Notes: a model not told the origin generated them from the sequence alone. A DNA stretch of 64,000 bases from UBA11574 sp963752565 (GCA_963752565.1 CAVVZC010000003.1:744001-808000), one strand, 5' to 3'. Shown: positions 17,800-26,591, numbered from the stretch's first letter. Translations and numbers: made by a program.

Positions 17800-19184
17800 T
17801 TCAATATTCTATTTATATCGTCGATGATGAAGAGAGCATAAGGGAAGGGGTAACGATGGCCCTTGAGGAACACTATAAAATAGAAGCATTCTCTACAGCC
17901 GAGACCGCAATTGACGCCATAGAGGCAAATCTCCCTGACCTGGTTCTGCTTGACATCGGATTACCGGGTATGGATGGGATGAATGCGCTTCGCGAAATTA
18001 AGGGTCTGCATCCTGATGTACTAGTTATTATGATAACTGCCTATGAAGATATCGCCAGCGTAATCTCTGCCATGAAGCTGGGTGCCTATGATTATGTGGT
18101 AAAACCGATTCACATGGATAGTTTGGAGATGACAATTCGAAATGCGCTTGAAACGATCCGACTAAGAAAAGAAGTTCAGTTGCTCCAAGAGAGATATCTT
18201 AGGGAGAACCTTCCTTGTTTTATAAGTGAAAGCAATGCTATCCAGAATGTTATGGCTTTTATAGAGATGGTGGCAAAAAGCCCAGATACTCCGATTCTTA
18301 TTCTCGGAGAAACCGGTACAGGTAAAGAATTGATTGCCAGTGCGATTCATTACAGAAGCCCCAATTTCAAGGGGCCTTTCATGACTGTGAATTGTGCTGC
18401 CATCCCAAAAGACCTTATTGAAAGCGAACTTTTTGGGTATGAAAAAGGCGCCTTCAGCGGAGCGGGGGCATCAGGCAAAAAAGGCTTAATAGAAGAGGCG
18501 GCAAATGGGACCCTGTTTCTTGATGAGGTGGGGGATTTGAGTCTTGAAGCCCAGGCCAAGCTTCTTAGATTTCTCGAAATGGGTGAATTTTACAGGGTTG
18601 GCGGGACAAAGAAATTGCAAATTGAAACAAGAATCGTTTCCGCCACCAACAAAGATTTAGACAGTATGATAGAAAAAGGCCTGTTTCGAAAGGACCTTTA
18701 TTTCCGAGTCGGAGTAATAAAAGTACAGGCACCCTCGTTGAATGAACGTCGCGGTGATATCATGCCACTTGCCAAGCACTTCATTATGGAGTTCAGCAAT
18801 AAATTCGGCAAGGCATTCACCGACATCTCTGCAAATGCAGAGAATGCTCTTATGACACACAACTGGACAGGCCATGTTCGTGAACTAAAAAACCTTATAG
18901 AGAAAGGAGTGCTTGTAGGAGAGGGACCAATGTTGGAGGTCGAGGATCTCGGCTTAGGAAAAATATCCGGAAGTGACACACCCAAGAAAGCAACAGATGG
19001 AATTATTTTTCCACCGCTTCCAGCTCAAGGCATCGACCTTGCTTTCACTCAAGAATCTTTAGAAAAATATTATATTGAAGAAGCCTTTAGAATGGCCGAA
19101 GGCAACGAAAGTAGGGCTGCCAGACTCCTTAACATGAACCACCACACCTTCCGTTACCGGAGAAAGAAGCTACAAAACAAATAG
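17796..19184 (+). CDS. NtrC-type sigma-54 response regulator; candidate island master activator
   Basis: 462 residues: receiver (IVDDEES, LVLLDIGLPGMDG, VVKPIH), AAA+ domain with Walker A GETGTGKEL near 170, sigma-54 contact loop GAFSGA (variant of GAFTGA) near 219, Walker B TLFLDEVGDL, arginine-finger region, and a Fis-type HTH at the end (GNESRAARLLNMNHHTFRYR). Translationally coupled to the kinase upstream. An island enhancer-promoter site lies 130 bp behind its stop, and the end of a second copy of this gene lies before site 1. These facts make it the likely protein that binds the TTTCGAAAT-type palindromes (inference). Confidence 0.92.
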   Translation: MIQYSIYIVDDEESIREGVTMALEEHYKIEAFSTAETAIDAIEANLPDLVLLDIGLPGMDGMNALREIKGLHPDVLVIMITAYEDIASVISAMKLGAYDYVVKPIHMDSLEMTIRNALETIRLRKEVQLLQERYLRENLPCFISESNAIQNVMAFIEMVAKSPDTPILILGETGTGKELIASAIHYRSPNFKGPFMTVNCAAIPKDLIESELFGYEKGAFSGAGASGKKGLIEEAANGTLFLDEVGDLSLEAQAKLLRFLEMGEFYRVGGTKKLQIETRIVSATNKDLDSMIEKGLFRKDLYFRVGVIKVQAPSLNERRGDIMPLAKHFIMEFSNKFGKAFTDISANAENALMTHNWTGHVRELKNLIEKGVLVGEGPMLEVEDLGLGKISGSDTPKKATDGIIFPPLPAQGIDLAFTQESLEKYYIEEAFRMAEGNESRAARLLNMNHHTFRYRRKKLQNK

Positions 19185-19500
19185 ATCCCGTCCCCCAGAA
19201 AGATCTGATCAAACCATTTGACAATTCTTATATAATTTCTCCCGAATATTCTATTCTACGCAATTACCAGCATCAGGTGATATCATTTGGCCTGGTGCGT
19301 TTTTTTTCGTATTTTTCGAAATTTTTCTAAAACAAGTTTCGAAATTCTTCTAAATTAGGGCTCTGTGATAAGATGCTGGGCGAACGGTAAAACTATAACT
19401 ACTATGACTTTATAAGGTTTATCTTAATTATGATTCGATGGCATACTTCATGCAAACCGTAAAATGGTAAGAAGCCACAGTATTTTCTCAATTAGACGAA
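19140..19500 (+). repeat. Duplicated regulator-end plus control region, copy 2
   Basis: Partner of 13530-13870. It contains the intact last codons of the regulator, the sequence AGATCTGATCA, the double enhancer and the promoter. Similarity continues beyond the promoter into the leader of the next gene, so the unit that was copied covered the whole control cassette. Confidence 0.7.
19314..19454 (+). promoter_or_regulatory. Island enhancer-promoter site 2
   Basis: Units at 19314-19332 and 19337-19355, 23 bp apart; the second is identical to the second unit of site 1. Promoter TGGCATACTTCATGCA at 19439-19454, 102 bp from unit 2. It reads into the receiver gene at 19525, which places a response regulator under control of the adjacent activator. 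Confidence 0.88.
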
Positions 19501-19524
19501 TTTTAATGTTCCAGGAGACTTCAG

Positions 19525-19935
19525 ATGGACCTGTATAGCAAACTCAAAGACAAGAAAATATTACTCGTAGACGACGATGAGTGGATCAGGGACTCCTTAA
19601 CCGTGTACTTCGGTGCTGAAGGCTGCCACATTCTGGCGGTAGAGACGGCTGAAGAGGGTCTGGAATTACTCAAACAGGAAGATTGGGATATCATTCTTAC
19701 AGACTATAAATTACCGGGCATAGATGGGTTGACATTTTCTAAAAAGATTCAGGGGATTCGTCCGGATGCCATAAAAATACTCATCACGGCCTACAAAAAT
19801 AAAGAGGTAGTTTCTGAAGCAGTGAGTGCCGGAATTCAAGATCTTATTGATAAGCCATTCACAATCAAGACTATTGAAGATTCTATTTCTCGATTGATCC
19901 TCAAGAATGAAAAAGAAATTAAGAAAAGTTCATAA
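19525..19935 (+). CDS. Single-domain response regulator
   Basis: 136 residues. Complete receiver: ILLVDDDEWIRD, IILTDYKLPGIDG, LITAYK, LIDKPF. No output domain. First gene behind island site 2, so it is expected to rise when the regulon is on. It may compete for or relay phosphate from the neighbouring kinase, giving feedback (inference). Confidence 0.9.
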   Translation: MDLYSKLKDKKILLVDDDEWIRDSLTVYFGAEGCHILAVETAEEGLELLKQEDWDIILTDYKLPGIDGLTFSKKIQGIRPDAIKILITAYKNKEVVSEAVSAGIQDLIDKPFTIKTIEDSISRLILKNEKEIKKSS

Positions 19936-20066
19936 TGTTTTTAAAGGTTCACTTATTTCAAAAAGCAAGGGGTTTGGCCACAATATACCTCTGACATTTG
20001 TAAGTCGTTTAACCAAAGTATAATGAGCGAATGGATGGATTGGTAGAATTCACGGAAGGAAAAATC

Positions 20067-20183
20067 ATGAAAACCTTGGACATTTTCTTGGTAACTTCTT
20101 TAGGTCTTACAGCAGCATGGTGCATTTACACATTAATTGTATTCTTAGGTTTTATTTTTATTACCCAGCCTTGGTATATGTAG
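20067..20183 (+). CDS. Small hydrophobic membrane protein, 38 residues
   Basis: ATG at 20067 behind the ribosome-binding site GGAAGG. The product begins MKTLDIFLVTSLGLTAAWCI, then TLIVFLGFIFITQPWYM, so almost all of it is one or two transmembrane helices. I do not recognise it. It lies in the operon behind island site 2, between the receiver and the glycogen-binding protein. Such small membrane proteins are often stress-induced, but the role is unknown. Confidence 0.5.
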   Translation: MKTLDIFLVTSLGLTAAWCIYTLIVFLGFIFITQPWYM

Positions 20184-20273
20184 CTGTTTTACGTAACGCC
20201 GGAGATTTAGATTAAAGTTCCCAAAAACTTAAAAAAGAACACTTAAAAAAGATTTAATTTAAGGAGGCGTAAC

Positions 20274-20570
20274 ATGTCACATGTTAAATCAAAACAAAAG
20301 ATTAAACGGCGAAGAGTGAAATTTTCATTAAAATCAGACGGAGCCAAAGAGGTTATCTTGATGGGAGATTTTAACAATTGGAATCCCAAAAAACACTCGA
20401 TGCAAAGTAATGGTGAGGGAGTATGGAACAAAACAGTGGTGCTTTCTCCTGGAAAATACGAGTACAAGTTTTTGATTGACGGTGAATGGAGGGAAGACCC
20501 CCAGAATGATCAAACCTGTCCGAATTCTTTCGGGACTCACAACAGTGTTCTTCACATAACCGTACCGTAA
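20274..20570 (+). CDS. CBM48 / AMPK-type glycogen-binding domain protein
   Basis: 98 residues, a single carbohydrate-binding module: VKFSLKSDGAKEVILMGDFN, then NWNPKKHSM, GVWNKTVVLSPGKYEYKFLI and DGEWREDP. This is the family 48 fold found at the N-terminus of branching enzymes and in AMP-kinase beta subunits; the key tryptophans and the YEYKFLIDG strand are present. No catalytic domain. The free-standing form may target a partner to storage glucan. It lies in the operon behind site 2. Ribosome-binding site AAGGAGG. Confidence 0.88.
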   Translation: MSHVKSKQKIKRRRVKFSLKSDGAKEVILMGDFNNWNPKKHSMQSNGEGVWNKTVVLSPGKYEYKFLIDGEWREDPQNDQTCPNSFGTHNSVLHITVP

Positions 20571-20598
20571 AAAGTTCCAGCCATTATGGAGGATAACA

Positions 20599-20874
20599 AT
20601 GGCATCAAACTTCCATATGTTTTCTTTTAAAACCAGAGACAGTCTTCATCTAAAATTGGAGGGCGATTTTGATGGAAATTCTGCCTATGAATTGCTCGAA
20701 ACTCTAAAAAAATATGATAGCGGTTCTTATCAGATCTTTATTGACACTAATGACCTTAAAACCATCTATCCATTCGGTAAGGAAGTGTTTCAAAAGAAAC
20801 TCGGTGCTTTCAAACAGCAATTAAGCAACCTTATCTTTATTGGGGAAAATGGACATATATTTTTGCCAAATTAG
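20599..20874 (+). CDS. Hypothetical protein, STAS-like
   Basis: 91 residues. The layout (SLHLKLEGDFDGNSAYELLE, then YQIFIDTNDLKTIYPFGKEV) is that of a small alternating beta-alpha domain and recalls STAS anti-sigma-antagonist domains, with strand-GDFDGNSAYELLETL-helix. The usual phosphorylatable serine is not clear. Close spacing to the CBM48 gene suggests one operon. The assignment to STAS is tentative. Confidence 0.6.
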   Translation: MASNFHMFSFKTRDSLHLKLEGDFDGNSAYELLETLKKYDSGSYQIFIDTNDLKTIYPFGKEVFQKKLGAFKQQLSNLIFIGENGHIFLPN

Positions 20875-21137
20875 AAGCCGTTGCATCGGTGCACCACCAT
20901 ACCGGTTGATGGCGCAGCTCCGACCCGACACAATAGAAACTATATCTATTAGAATGACGGGCGGGATATCTTGAATGTGTCCTTGGAGATATCAGGGGAG
21001 GATTGAGGAGCTATAATCAAATAAAAGCAAGGCAATAAACAGCCTACAGATCTGAAAATCGAGCAATGCCGAAGGATAAGCCTCTTTAACAAACAGGGAC
21101 TTATCTAAGGCGTTGCGGAAGATTAAAGTGTATTAAA

Positions 21138-21500
21138 ATGGAAAAAATTCTGATCATCGATAATCAAAAATGGATACTAGATCTTTTTCATAACGAATTG
21201 CTCCGTGAGAGGTATACAGTTTCAGTTGCACCGGATGCTGAAATAATTCAGGAACACATTATGTCAGGCAAGTTCGATATGGTGCTTTTAAGTCTTTATC
21301 TGCAGCATGGTTACTTCGTATGGGAAGTTTTACAGCACATCAAAAAGTTAGACCCAGACCTCCCGGTGATTATTCTTGCCGAATATGACAAATATCTATA
21401 TGAACCGCAACTCGAATTAGCCGAGGACTATGTGGTCAAGAGCTGTTTGGCGGTAAAAGAACTCAAACAAAAGATGGACGCAATTTTATGTGATGAATAG
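21138..21500 (+). CDS. Pseudo-receiver protein
   Basis: 120 residues with the receiver fold. It starts MEKILIIDNQKWILDLFHNE. The phosphoacceptor position is Ser (MVLLSLYLQHG), only one acidic residue remains in the pocket (IIDNQ), and a lysine is kept (VVKSCL). It should be unable to take phosphate by the normal route. A second protein with the same Asp-to-Ser change is encoded at 8830. It may signal through binding alone. The 260-bp gap before it holds no gene I can support. Confidence 0.7.
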   Translation: MEKILIIDNQKWILDLFHNELLRERYTVSVAPDAEIIQEHIMSGKFDMVLLSLYLQHGYFVWEVLQHIKKLDPDLPVIILAEYDKYLYEPQLELAEDYVVKSCLAVKELKQKMDAILCDE

Positions 21501-21612
21501 CTGACTACAGCAGCAAACCTTGCGTCTTGCATCTCCCCGAAAGGCGGGATCTAACGACCGGCAAACTCAACAATCGCTCAGCTGAGTTTTAACGATAAAG
21601 GAGGAAAAAGCA

Positions 21613-21900
21613 ATGCAGCATAGCGACACTTATTGGAAGATGAGAAGAAAAATGGCCAAGGATTTAGGCTACCAAATTGATGAAATTCAAGCTGAGAAAA
21701 AGAGCTCGAAAACGGAAGTCAACGCTGAGATTGTCAAACATTTCCAGGCGCTGAGGCAGAAAACAGATAACGTGCTGAAAAAATTGGACGACTTAAAATA
21801 TGCCGGCGAGAACACGAAGGAAAATATCAAAGAAGAAGTGGAGAAAGCAATGGATGATCTGAAGGCGGCTGTGGACGACGCTATATCCAGATACAGGTAA
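21613..21900 (+). CDS. Coiled-coil protein, stress-response type
   Basis: 95 residues, almost fully helical and highly charged: QHSDTYWKMRRKMAKDLGYQ, then long heptad stretches (ALRQKTDNVLKKLDDLKYAG, EEVEKAMDDLKAAVDDAISR). It resembles the small sll1863-like stress proteins and apolipoprotein-like coiled coils, though short repeats make the resemblance weak evidence. Good ribosome-binding site AAGGAGG. It precedes a universal stress protein gene. Confidence 0.6.
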   Translation: MQHSDTYWKMRRKMAKDLGYQIDEIQAEKKSSKTEVNAEIVKHFQALRQKTDNVLKKLDDLKYAGENTKENIKEEVEKAMDDLKAAVDDAISRYR

Positions 21901-22099
21901 ATTAGCGAAAAATATAGTCTGAAATGATGTGACGGGGAATGGAGCAAATATGGCTCTCTGTTTTCATTGCATCCGGAGTAAAATGAGGCTTCTTGCCGCC
22001 CCGTTGAGACGGGATCTTCACTGCGTTCCGACAAGCGGTGGGGGTATTTAAAAACCATGATAGATTTTTTTATCAAATTTGTAGATACAGGAGGGAGAC

Positions 22100-22549
22100 A
22101 TGTATAAAACTATATTGGTTCCATTGGACGGCTCGAAACGAGCTGAGGCAATATTGCCTCATGTTAAGAATCTGTCACGATGTTTCAACGCCAAAGTGAT
22201 TTTTTTTATAGTTGCGGAACCGTCGCTTATGTTGGAATATGATGAAGTCATTGATATGCCAAAGTACCTTGAAATACGAGATCATCAGAAGAAGGAAACA
22301 GAAACTTATCTTGCTTCTCTTCAAAAAGGGTTTCGCGCAAAGGGTATCAAAGTTCAAACTATCATCGGCCATGGGCTGGTTGTAAAAGCGATTATTGATG
22401 TTGCTGAACGCGAAAATGCGGACCTGGTGGCGATGGCCAGTCACGGTCGCAGCGGTTTGTCCAGAGCATTTTATGGAAGCGTCGCAGCCGGGGTGTTGCA
22501 ACGTATAGATCGACCCTTGCTCCTCATTCGTTCACGGCGTAATGATTAG
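22100..22549 (+). CDS. Universal stress protein, single UspA domain
   Basis: 149 residues. Starts MYKTILVPLDGSKRAEAILP with the Asp that binds adenine, and has ASHGRSGLSRAFYGSVAA near 115-135, close to the G-x2-G-x9-G-S ATP loop (first Gly is Ala). So it probably binds ATP. Ribosome-binding site AGGAGGG. It ends the plus-strand block; the next gene converges from the other strand 66 bp away. Confidence 0.9.
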   Translation: MYKTILVPLDGSKRAEAILPHVKNLSRCFNAKVIFFIVAEPSLMLEYDEVIDMPKYLEIRDHQKKETETYLASLQKGFRAKGIKVQTIIGHGLVVKAIIDVAERENADLVAMASHGRSGLSRAFYGSVAAGVLQRIDRPLLLIRSRRND

Positions 22550-22614
22550 CCCGGATATTCCCCAAGTTTGATTTGTTTATTTGCTTGATATGAAAAATGA
22601 GACAGTATCGAACT

Positions 22615-23883
22615 TCACCAGTTGCGGATACAGTGGTCCAATAACGTGACCAGTCTCTTCTCCAACGTCTGATAAGAATAGTAACGGCGTCCGAGCTGAT
22701 AGTTCTTTTCTGCCCATTCAATGGTCAGCTCATGATTAAAGAGTATCTTTTGGACGTCTTCAACAATTTTCAAACTTATAAAATCTTCAAACCATATTAC
22801 CTTAAACCCCTTGGGTTGGATGTCACATTTGAAGATTTCATAGGCTTCCATTATAATGGGACGGCGGTAGTATATCGTTTCCAAAAATGCATTTCCGAAT
22901 CCTTCGATCACCGAGGGATAAGTCACAAGATCTGCCTGTGAGTATGCATCTGCTATTGAATAAACTTTTCGTCCGTCAGAAGTTGTCTGGCGACGGTAGG
23001 CAAACCGATCGGCTGCACACAAAAAGTTCACCCCGATAAGATTGGCAAATTCTTTAAGATATATCTGATAATCAATGCCCTCGTCACCTGCTTTATGGGT
23101 CACGACTAATACACATTCTGTGTTGATACGCCGTGCCAATGCGATAGCTCTTTCTATCTTTTTTCGAGGTACTATACGCGTTGGTTGAAGCAGGATAGCA
23201 GTTCCTTTTTTAATTCCCAGCTCCTGCCGCATATCATTTGCATAACCATCCGGCAAAGAAGGAGGTGAATCAAAATCCATCACGTTTGGTACAAGGACGG
23301 AACCAATGCCTGTCCGGAAAGCAAGTTCACGAGCAGCGATACTGTTAATAACCACATGATAAACAGAACTCATGGTGCAGGGAAATGCCGAACGTAAATA
23401 GTCATCTGCCGGGCTTTTTATATATCGGGTGCGTTCCCACCAGAAATCATGATGATGGGCTATCGTATGCATCGATGTCTCACCTATAAATTCAGCAAGT
23501 GCAATTCCCAAAGGCACATTCATGGGCAAAGACAATGCATTTTCTACTATGAGAAGATTCAAATCAAACCTCTGCACAAACCGATACAAGCCGGCCTTTA
23601 AATGTTCCTTAAGTTTGTGAATTACTCGGCTAGTATCTCCGGAGCGTTTTTTATCTTTGAAAAGCGTTTCATCAATTTTTAAGATCTCCGGATGTTTCAT
23701 ATGCGCCTCCGGAACCATATGCACGCGCTCTTCCGGCCAGTCAGATTCTCCGCAGAAACAAAAACATTCATGTCTCAACCCTTGCAAGATATTCACCCAC
23801 TTATTGGTCTCAAGGGAAACACCGTCCGTTCCCGACAATCGTGTCGCAATAAAACCAATTCGCATTCGCTGGGTATCCATCAA
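22615..23883 (-). CDS. GT4-type glycosyltransferase, possibly mannosylglucosylglycerate synthase-like
   Basis: 422 residues, GT-B fold. The N-terminal half opens with MRIGFIATRLSGTDGVSLET, the glycine-rich acceptor loop; the C-terminal nucleotide-sugar half has LLQPTRIVPRKKIERAIALA and the EX7E signature in PSVIEGFGNAFLETIYY. The opening and the segment HECFCFCGESDW recall synthases of mannosylglucosylglycerate, a compatible solute, so an osmolyte or protective sugar is plausible; this is from memory of the family, not proven. Last gene of the minus-strand block that starts at 31053. No membrane segment. Confidence 0.75.
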   Translation of the reverse strand: MMDTQRMRIGFIATRLSGTDGVSLETNKWVNILQGLRHECFCFCGESDWPEERVHMVPEAHMKHPEILKIDETLFKDKKRSGDTSRVIHKLKEHLKAGLYRFVQRFDLNLLIVENALSLPMNVPLGIALAEFIGETSMHTIAHHHDFWWERTRYIKSPADDYLRSAFPCTMSSVYHVVINSIAARELAFRTGIGSVLVPNVMDFDSPPSLPDGYANDMRQELGIKKGTAILLQPTRIVPRKKIERAIALARRINTECVLVVTHKAGDEGIDYQIYLKEFANLIGVNFLCAADRFAYRRQTTSDGRKVYSIADAYSQADLVTYPSVIEGFGNAFLETIYYRRPIIMEAYEIFKCDIQPKGFKVIWFEDFISLKIVEDVQKILFNHELTIEWAEKNYQLGRRYYSYQTLEKRLVTLLDHCIRNW

Positions 23884-23982
23884 TCTACCTCAACTTTCTT
23901 TAATTGGGTCCTATACCGCCGCCGCCTTGCATTTACTTACCACCTTCAGATTCTGGATTCTATCTTTTGGATAAAATGTCGT

Positions 23983-25335
23983 TTATGACTTTTTGTTTTT
24001 CTTTATCCGGTCAAACATCTTTAAAGCATCAAAATAATACCGCACTCTGAATTCCACCCGACAATCGTTTTTCTTTTCACCATATTCAGTGTCCGGACCC
24101 CCCTCAATAAATCCCGCCTTCAACCGCAACTCCAGATTTGTAAACCCTGTATATGAGAACTCCGGGGAAAGGGAATAACTTTTATCATTAAGGTTGTAGA
24201 TCCAGGTAATTGACGGCGTGAAATAAAGAATATCAAAGGGTTCTTTCTGGCTAATACGCAAGTAAAGGTAATCTTGCATGGGATTTCGCCTGTTGTAGCC
24301 TTCTTCAGCAAATGATGCGGCATTTCTCAAAAGGCTATCATCGCCTGAAGCGAGAAACACATCATGACCCTTATTTGCAAAGGCAAAGAAATCCTCCATC
24401 TCACCGGCGGTGAATCCCGTTCCGTTCCGATAATACTCGCAAATGAAGGTAGTATCGTAGAGTGTGAGGTATCTGAGGCCCACAAGATAGCTTGTGGCAT
24501 CAAATGTTTTGTCATACATTCTTCCATCGCTATCAATAAATTTCTTTTTGAAGTTATTTATAAACGCAAATTCACCATGTATTTCGAAATTTGGGGTGAT
24601 ATTTCGCGAAAAATCTAAACCAAATCTGGACGTTTTACTACCACCGGTGAGGAACATAAAATCTATATCAGTGTTATAGAAAAGAAGATACAGCTTGCCA
24701 GCGAAGTTAAGATTGTTTATATTTCCAAAATCCTCATTAATATCTTCATAAACAGGGACGAAGACTGGGGTAAGAGTTGCGGTTTGTAAAGGCCCATTAA
24801 AACTCTTTGTGTAATTCGTTAATGCCATAATGAACCCTTCGCGAGGAAGGTTGGGATCCTCGGGATTTTTAGGTCTTTGCGCAAAGCCCACAAAGGTTTG
24901 GGCATAGCCTTTGCCCCAGTTTAATGTTATTTTGCCAAAATCAGCATTAAAATACGGCGAAGGTTGCAGAGACACATATCCTTCGAAAATATTTACCTCT
25001 GCATCTGATTCGATTTCAGACTCAACAGCGTCAATATTTGTCCTCAGGAAAAAGCCTCCAATCCCTTTTTCATAACTTACATCCAATAAGAGTTCGAAAT
25101 TATATTCATCTAACTTGCTTCTATTTGAACGATCATAAAATTCGAGGTTATAGAAAGCCGCATCATCATCCAACCAATAAAATGTGGGCCGGAATTCTAT
25201 ATACCCACCAATGCTGTATGGCTTTTTTTCTATCTCTTTCTCTATTTCCGACAAGTCAAAGGAATACTCTTCCTGGGCGAGGAGAAACTGAGGGAAAAGA
25301 ATAAAGATTGATAGCAATATCTTAAGTAATTTCAA
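23983..25335 (-). CDS. Outer-membrane beta-barrel-like protein
   Basis: About 450 residues. The TTG at 25335 gives a clean signal peptide, KLLKILLSIFILFPQFLLA then QEE; the open frame reaches back to 25401 but overlaps the preceding gene and would bury the signal. The mature part is rich in aromatic residues and alternating strands (SIGGYIEFRPTFYW, YVSLQPSPYFNADFGKITLN, CRVEFRVRYYFDALKMF at the end), as in outer-membrane barrels. It lies beside a LolA-like protein and a Lol-type ABC transporter, so the four probably work together in lipid or lipoprotein traffic to the outer membrane (inference). Unrecognised by name. Confidence 0.7.
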   Translation of the reverse strand: MKLLKILLSIFILFPQFLLAQEEYSFDLSEIEKEIEKKPYSIGGYIEFRPTFYWLDDDAAFYNLEFYDRSNRSKLDEYNFELLLDVSYEKGIGGFFLRTNIDAVESEIESDAEVNIFEGYVSLQPSPYFNADFGKITLNWGKGYAQTFVGFAQRPKNPEDPNLPREGFIMALTNYTKSFNGPLQTATLTPVFVPVYEDINEDFGNINNLNFAGKLYLLFYNTDIDFMFLTGGSKTSRFGLDFSRNITPNFEIHGEFAFINNFKKKFIDSDGRMYDKTFDATSYLVGLRYLTLYDTTFICEYYRNGTGFTAGEMEDFFAFANKGHDVFLASGDDSLLRNAASFAEEGYNRRNPMQDYLYLRISQKEPFDILYFTPSITWIYNLNDKSYSLSPEFSYTGFTNLELRLKAGFIEGGPDTEYGEKKNDCRVEFRVRYYFDALKMFDRIKKNKKS

Positions 25336-25351
25336 TTTCTTGATAACCCAT

Positions 25352-26086
25352 TTATCGCAGGGATTCCAGCTTGGACATGAATGTGAGTGTAAATACCTCA
25401 TCTTTAAGCTTCACGGGCTTAACTTTTACAAAAATCATGATCGATTTGTATCCCTTGTGAAGAGGGCTGTTGGTTTCGATGACAGAAGGACGGATAATGT
25501 TATCAACAAAGGCTTTGACCTCCTTGAAATGAAGGGTTTTAAGCAGTATCCCGGATGCGGCATAACATTCGATTTTGGTAGGAAGCAGTTTCTTATCATC
25601 GGCCCACATTTTAACCCTGTCGTAAGCAACAGATCTGGTCTTTGCTTTTAGGTGAAGAAGGTAGAGGCCTTTTTCTTTTTCCATTTTTTCACAGTTATAT
25701 TCTTGGTTGTAGTCAAGTCTCATGATGTCCGCATTGTTGAAAATGCCCCCCGTTACGGACTGTAGGCTGGTTATGCGGATGGGTTTTCCCACATTTGGAA
25801 TGTAAAGCCACATATTTTCTCCCACCCGAAGGGTAGATCGGCCTTTCTCACTGGCAGGAGACAAAAAGACGGATGCAATCTTATCTTTTCCCTTTTTTAC
25901 TGAATACATGATAAACGCTTTTGTTGAACCGTCAGGTTCAACATTGATCAGTTTGCGGTACATCTCAAAGCTTTCGGGGTTGAGGTTGCGGTCTACTTTT
26001 TCCAATAGCTCATTTCCGTCAATAGCAAAAGTCGAAGAACTCACTACCAAAAAAACCAGTATACTTCCTGTAATATATTTTATCAT
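25352..26086 (-). CDS. Outer-membrane lipoprotein-sorting (LolA-like) protein
   Basis: 244 residues. Signal peptide MIKYITGSILVFLVVSSSTF then AIDGNELLEKVD. The body has the pattern of the LolA-like outer-membrane lipoprotein-sorting family: YRKLINVEPDGSTKAFIMYS, GENMWLYIPNVGKPIRI, GGIFNNADIMRLDY. It should be a periplasmic carrier with an open beta-barrel that holds a lipid chain. It is located between a beta-barrel gene and the ABC permease/ATPase, a known arrangement for envelope lipid transport. Confidence 0.85.
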   Translation of the reverse strand: MIKYITGSILVFLVVSSSTFAIDGNELLEKVDRNLNPESFEMYRKLINVEPDGSTKAFIMYSVKKGKDKIASVFLSPASEKGRSTLRVGENMWLYIPNVGKPIRITSLQSVTGGIFNNADIMRLDYNQEYNCEKMEKEKGLYLLHLKAKTRSVAYDRVKMWADDKKLLPTKIECYAASGILLKTLHFKEVKAFVDNIIRPSVIETNSPLHKGYKSIMIFVKVKPVKLKDEVFTLTFMSKLESLR

Positions 26087-26109
26087 AATTTACCTCATAT
26101 TAGTTTCCT

Positions 26110-26490
26110 TTAATTAAGGTCTTCAACAACGTTTTTTACAATACCTGATGCCTCGTGATGATCTATTCCCTTTTCATCCAAAGCTGATTTCATTTTATGG
26201 CCAAAATCACCTGCAACCACTACGTTAACATTTTTTGAGGCAAGAAGATCTGCAGCGTTTGGCCCGGCGCCCCTCACAGCATCACGAAACGGATTAGAAA
26301 TAACCTCCAGGAGATTTCCACCCTTGTCAAAGATCAAATAATACGGAGCATGTGCTGCCTTATCGCTTATTTGACTGTTTTCTGTTTTTTCAAGCGTTGC
26401 CACGGCAATTATTTGTGCCTGTTTGGGTTGGGCAAAAACAACGGTGCAAAGAAACAGGGCCAAACCAATTAGTATAATAATTTTTTTCAT
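26110..26490 (-). CDS. Exported NifX-type (dinitrogenase cofactor family) protein
   Basis: 126 residues from the ATG at 26490, which has the ribosome-binding site GGAGAG; a TTG at 26502 is less likely. Signal peptide MKKIIILIGLALFLCTVVFA then QPKQ. The mature domain is of the NifX/NifB accessory family (IAVATLEKTENSQISDKAAH, PYYLIFDKGGNLLEV, GAGPNAADLLASKNVNVVVA, GDFGHKMKSALDEKGI). These domains are normally cytoplasmic, so an exported copy is unusual. It may bind a metal cluster in the periplasm. It lies inside the Lol-like group. Confidence 0.8.
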   Translation of the reverse strand: MKKIIILIGLALFLCTVVFAQPKQAQIIAVATLEKTENSQISDKAAHAPYYLIFDKGGNLLEVISNPFRDAVRGAGPNAADLLASKNVNVVVAGDFGHKMKSALDEKGIDHHEASGIVKNVVEDLN

Positions 26491-26591
26491 TTTTCTCTCC
26501 AACTGTGGATTATTAAGCCATAAAGTAAAGCTCTTCAGCGAAGCTTCATCTTTGTTTGTATTTTCGTGTTATCGTTATTATGCCTTCAATT

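Noticed and set aside
20875..21137. Gap with several short inverted repeats, considered as a riboswitch
   Set aside because: I could not match it to any known riboswitch core and the pairing is weak.
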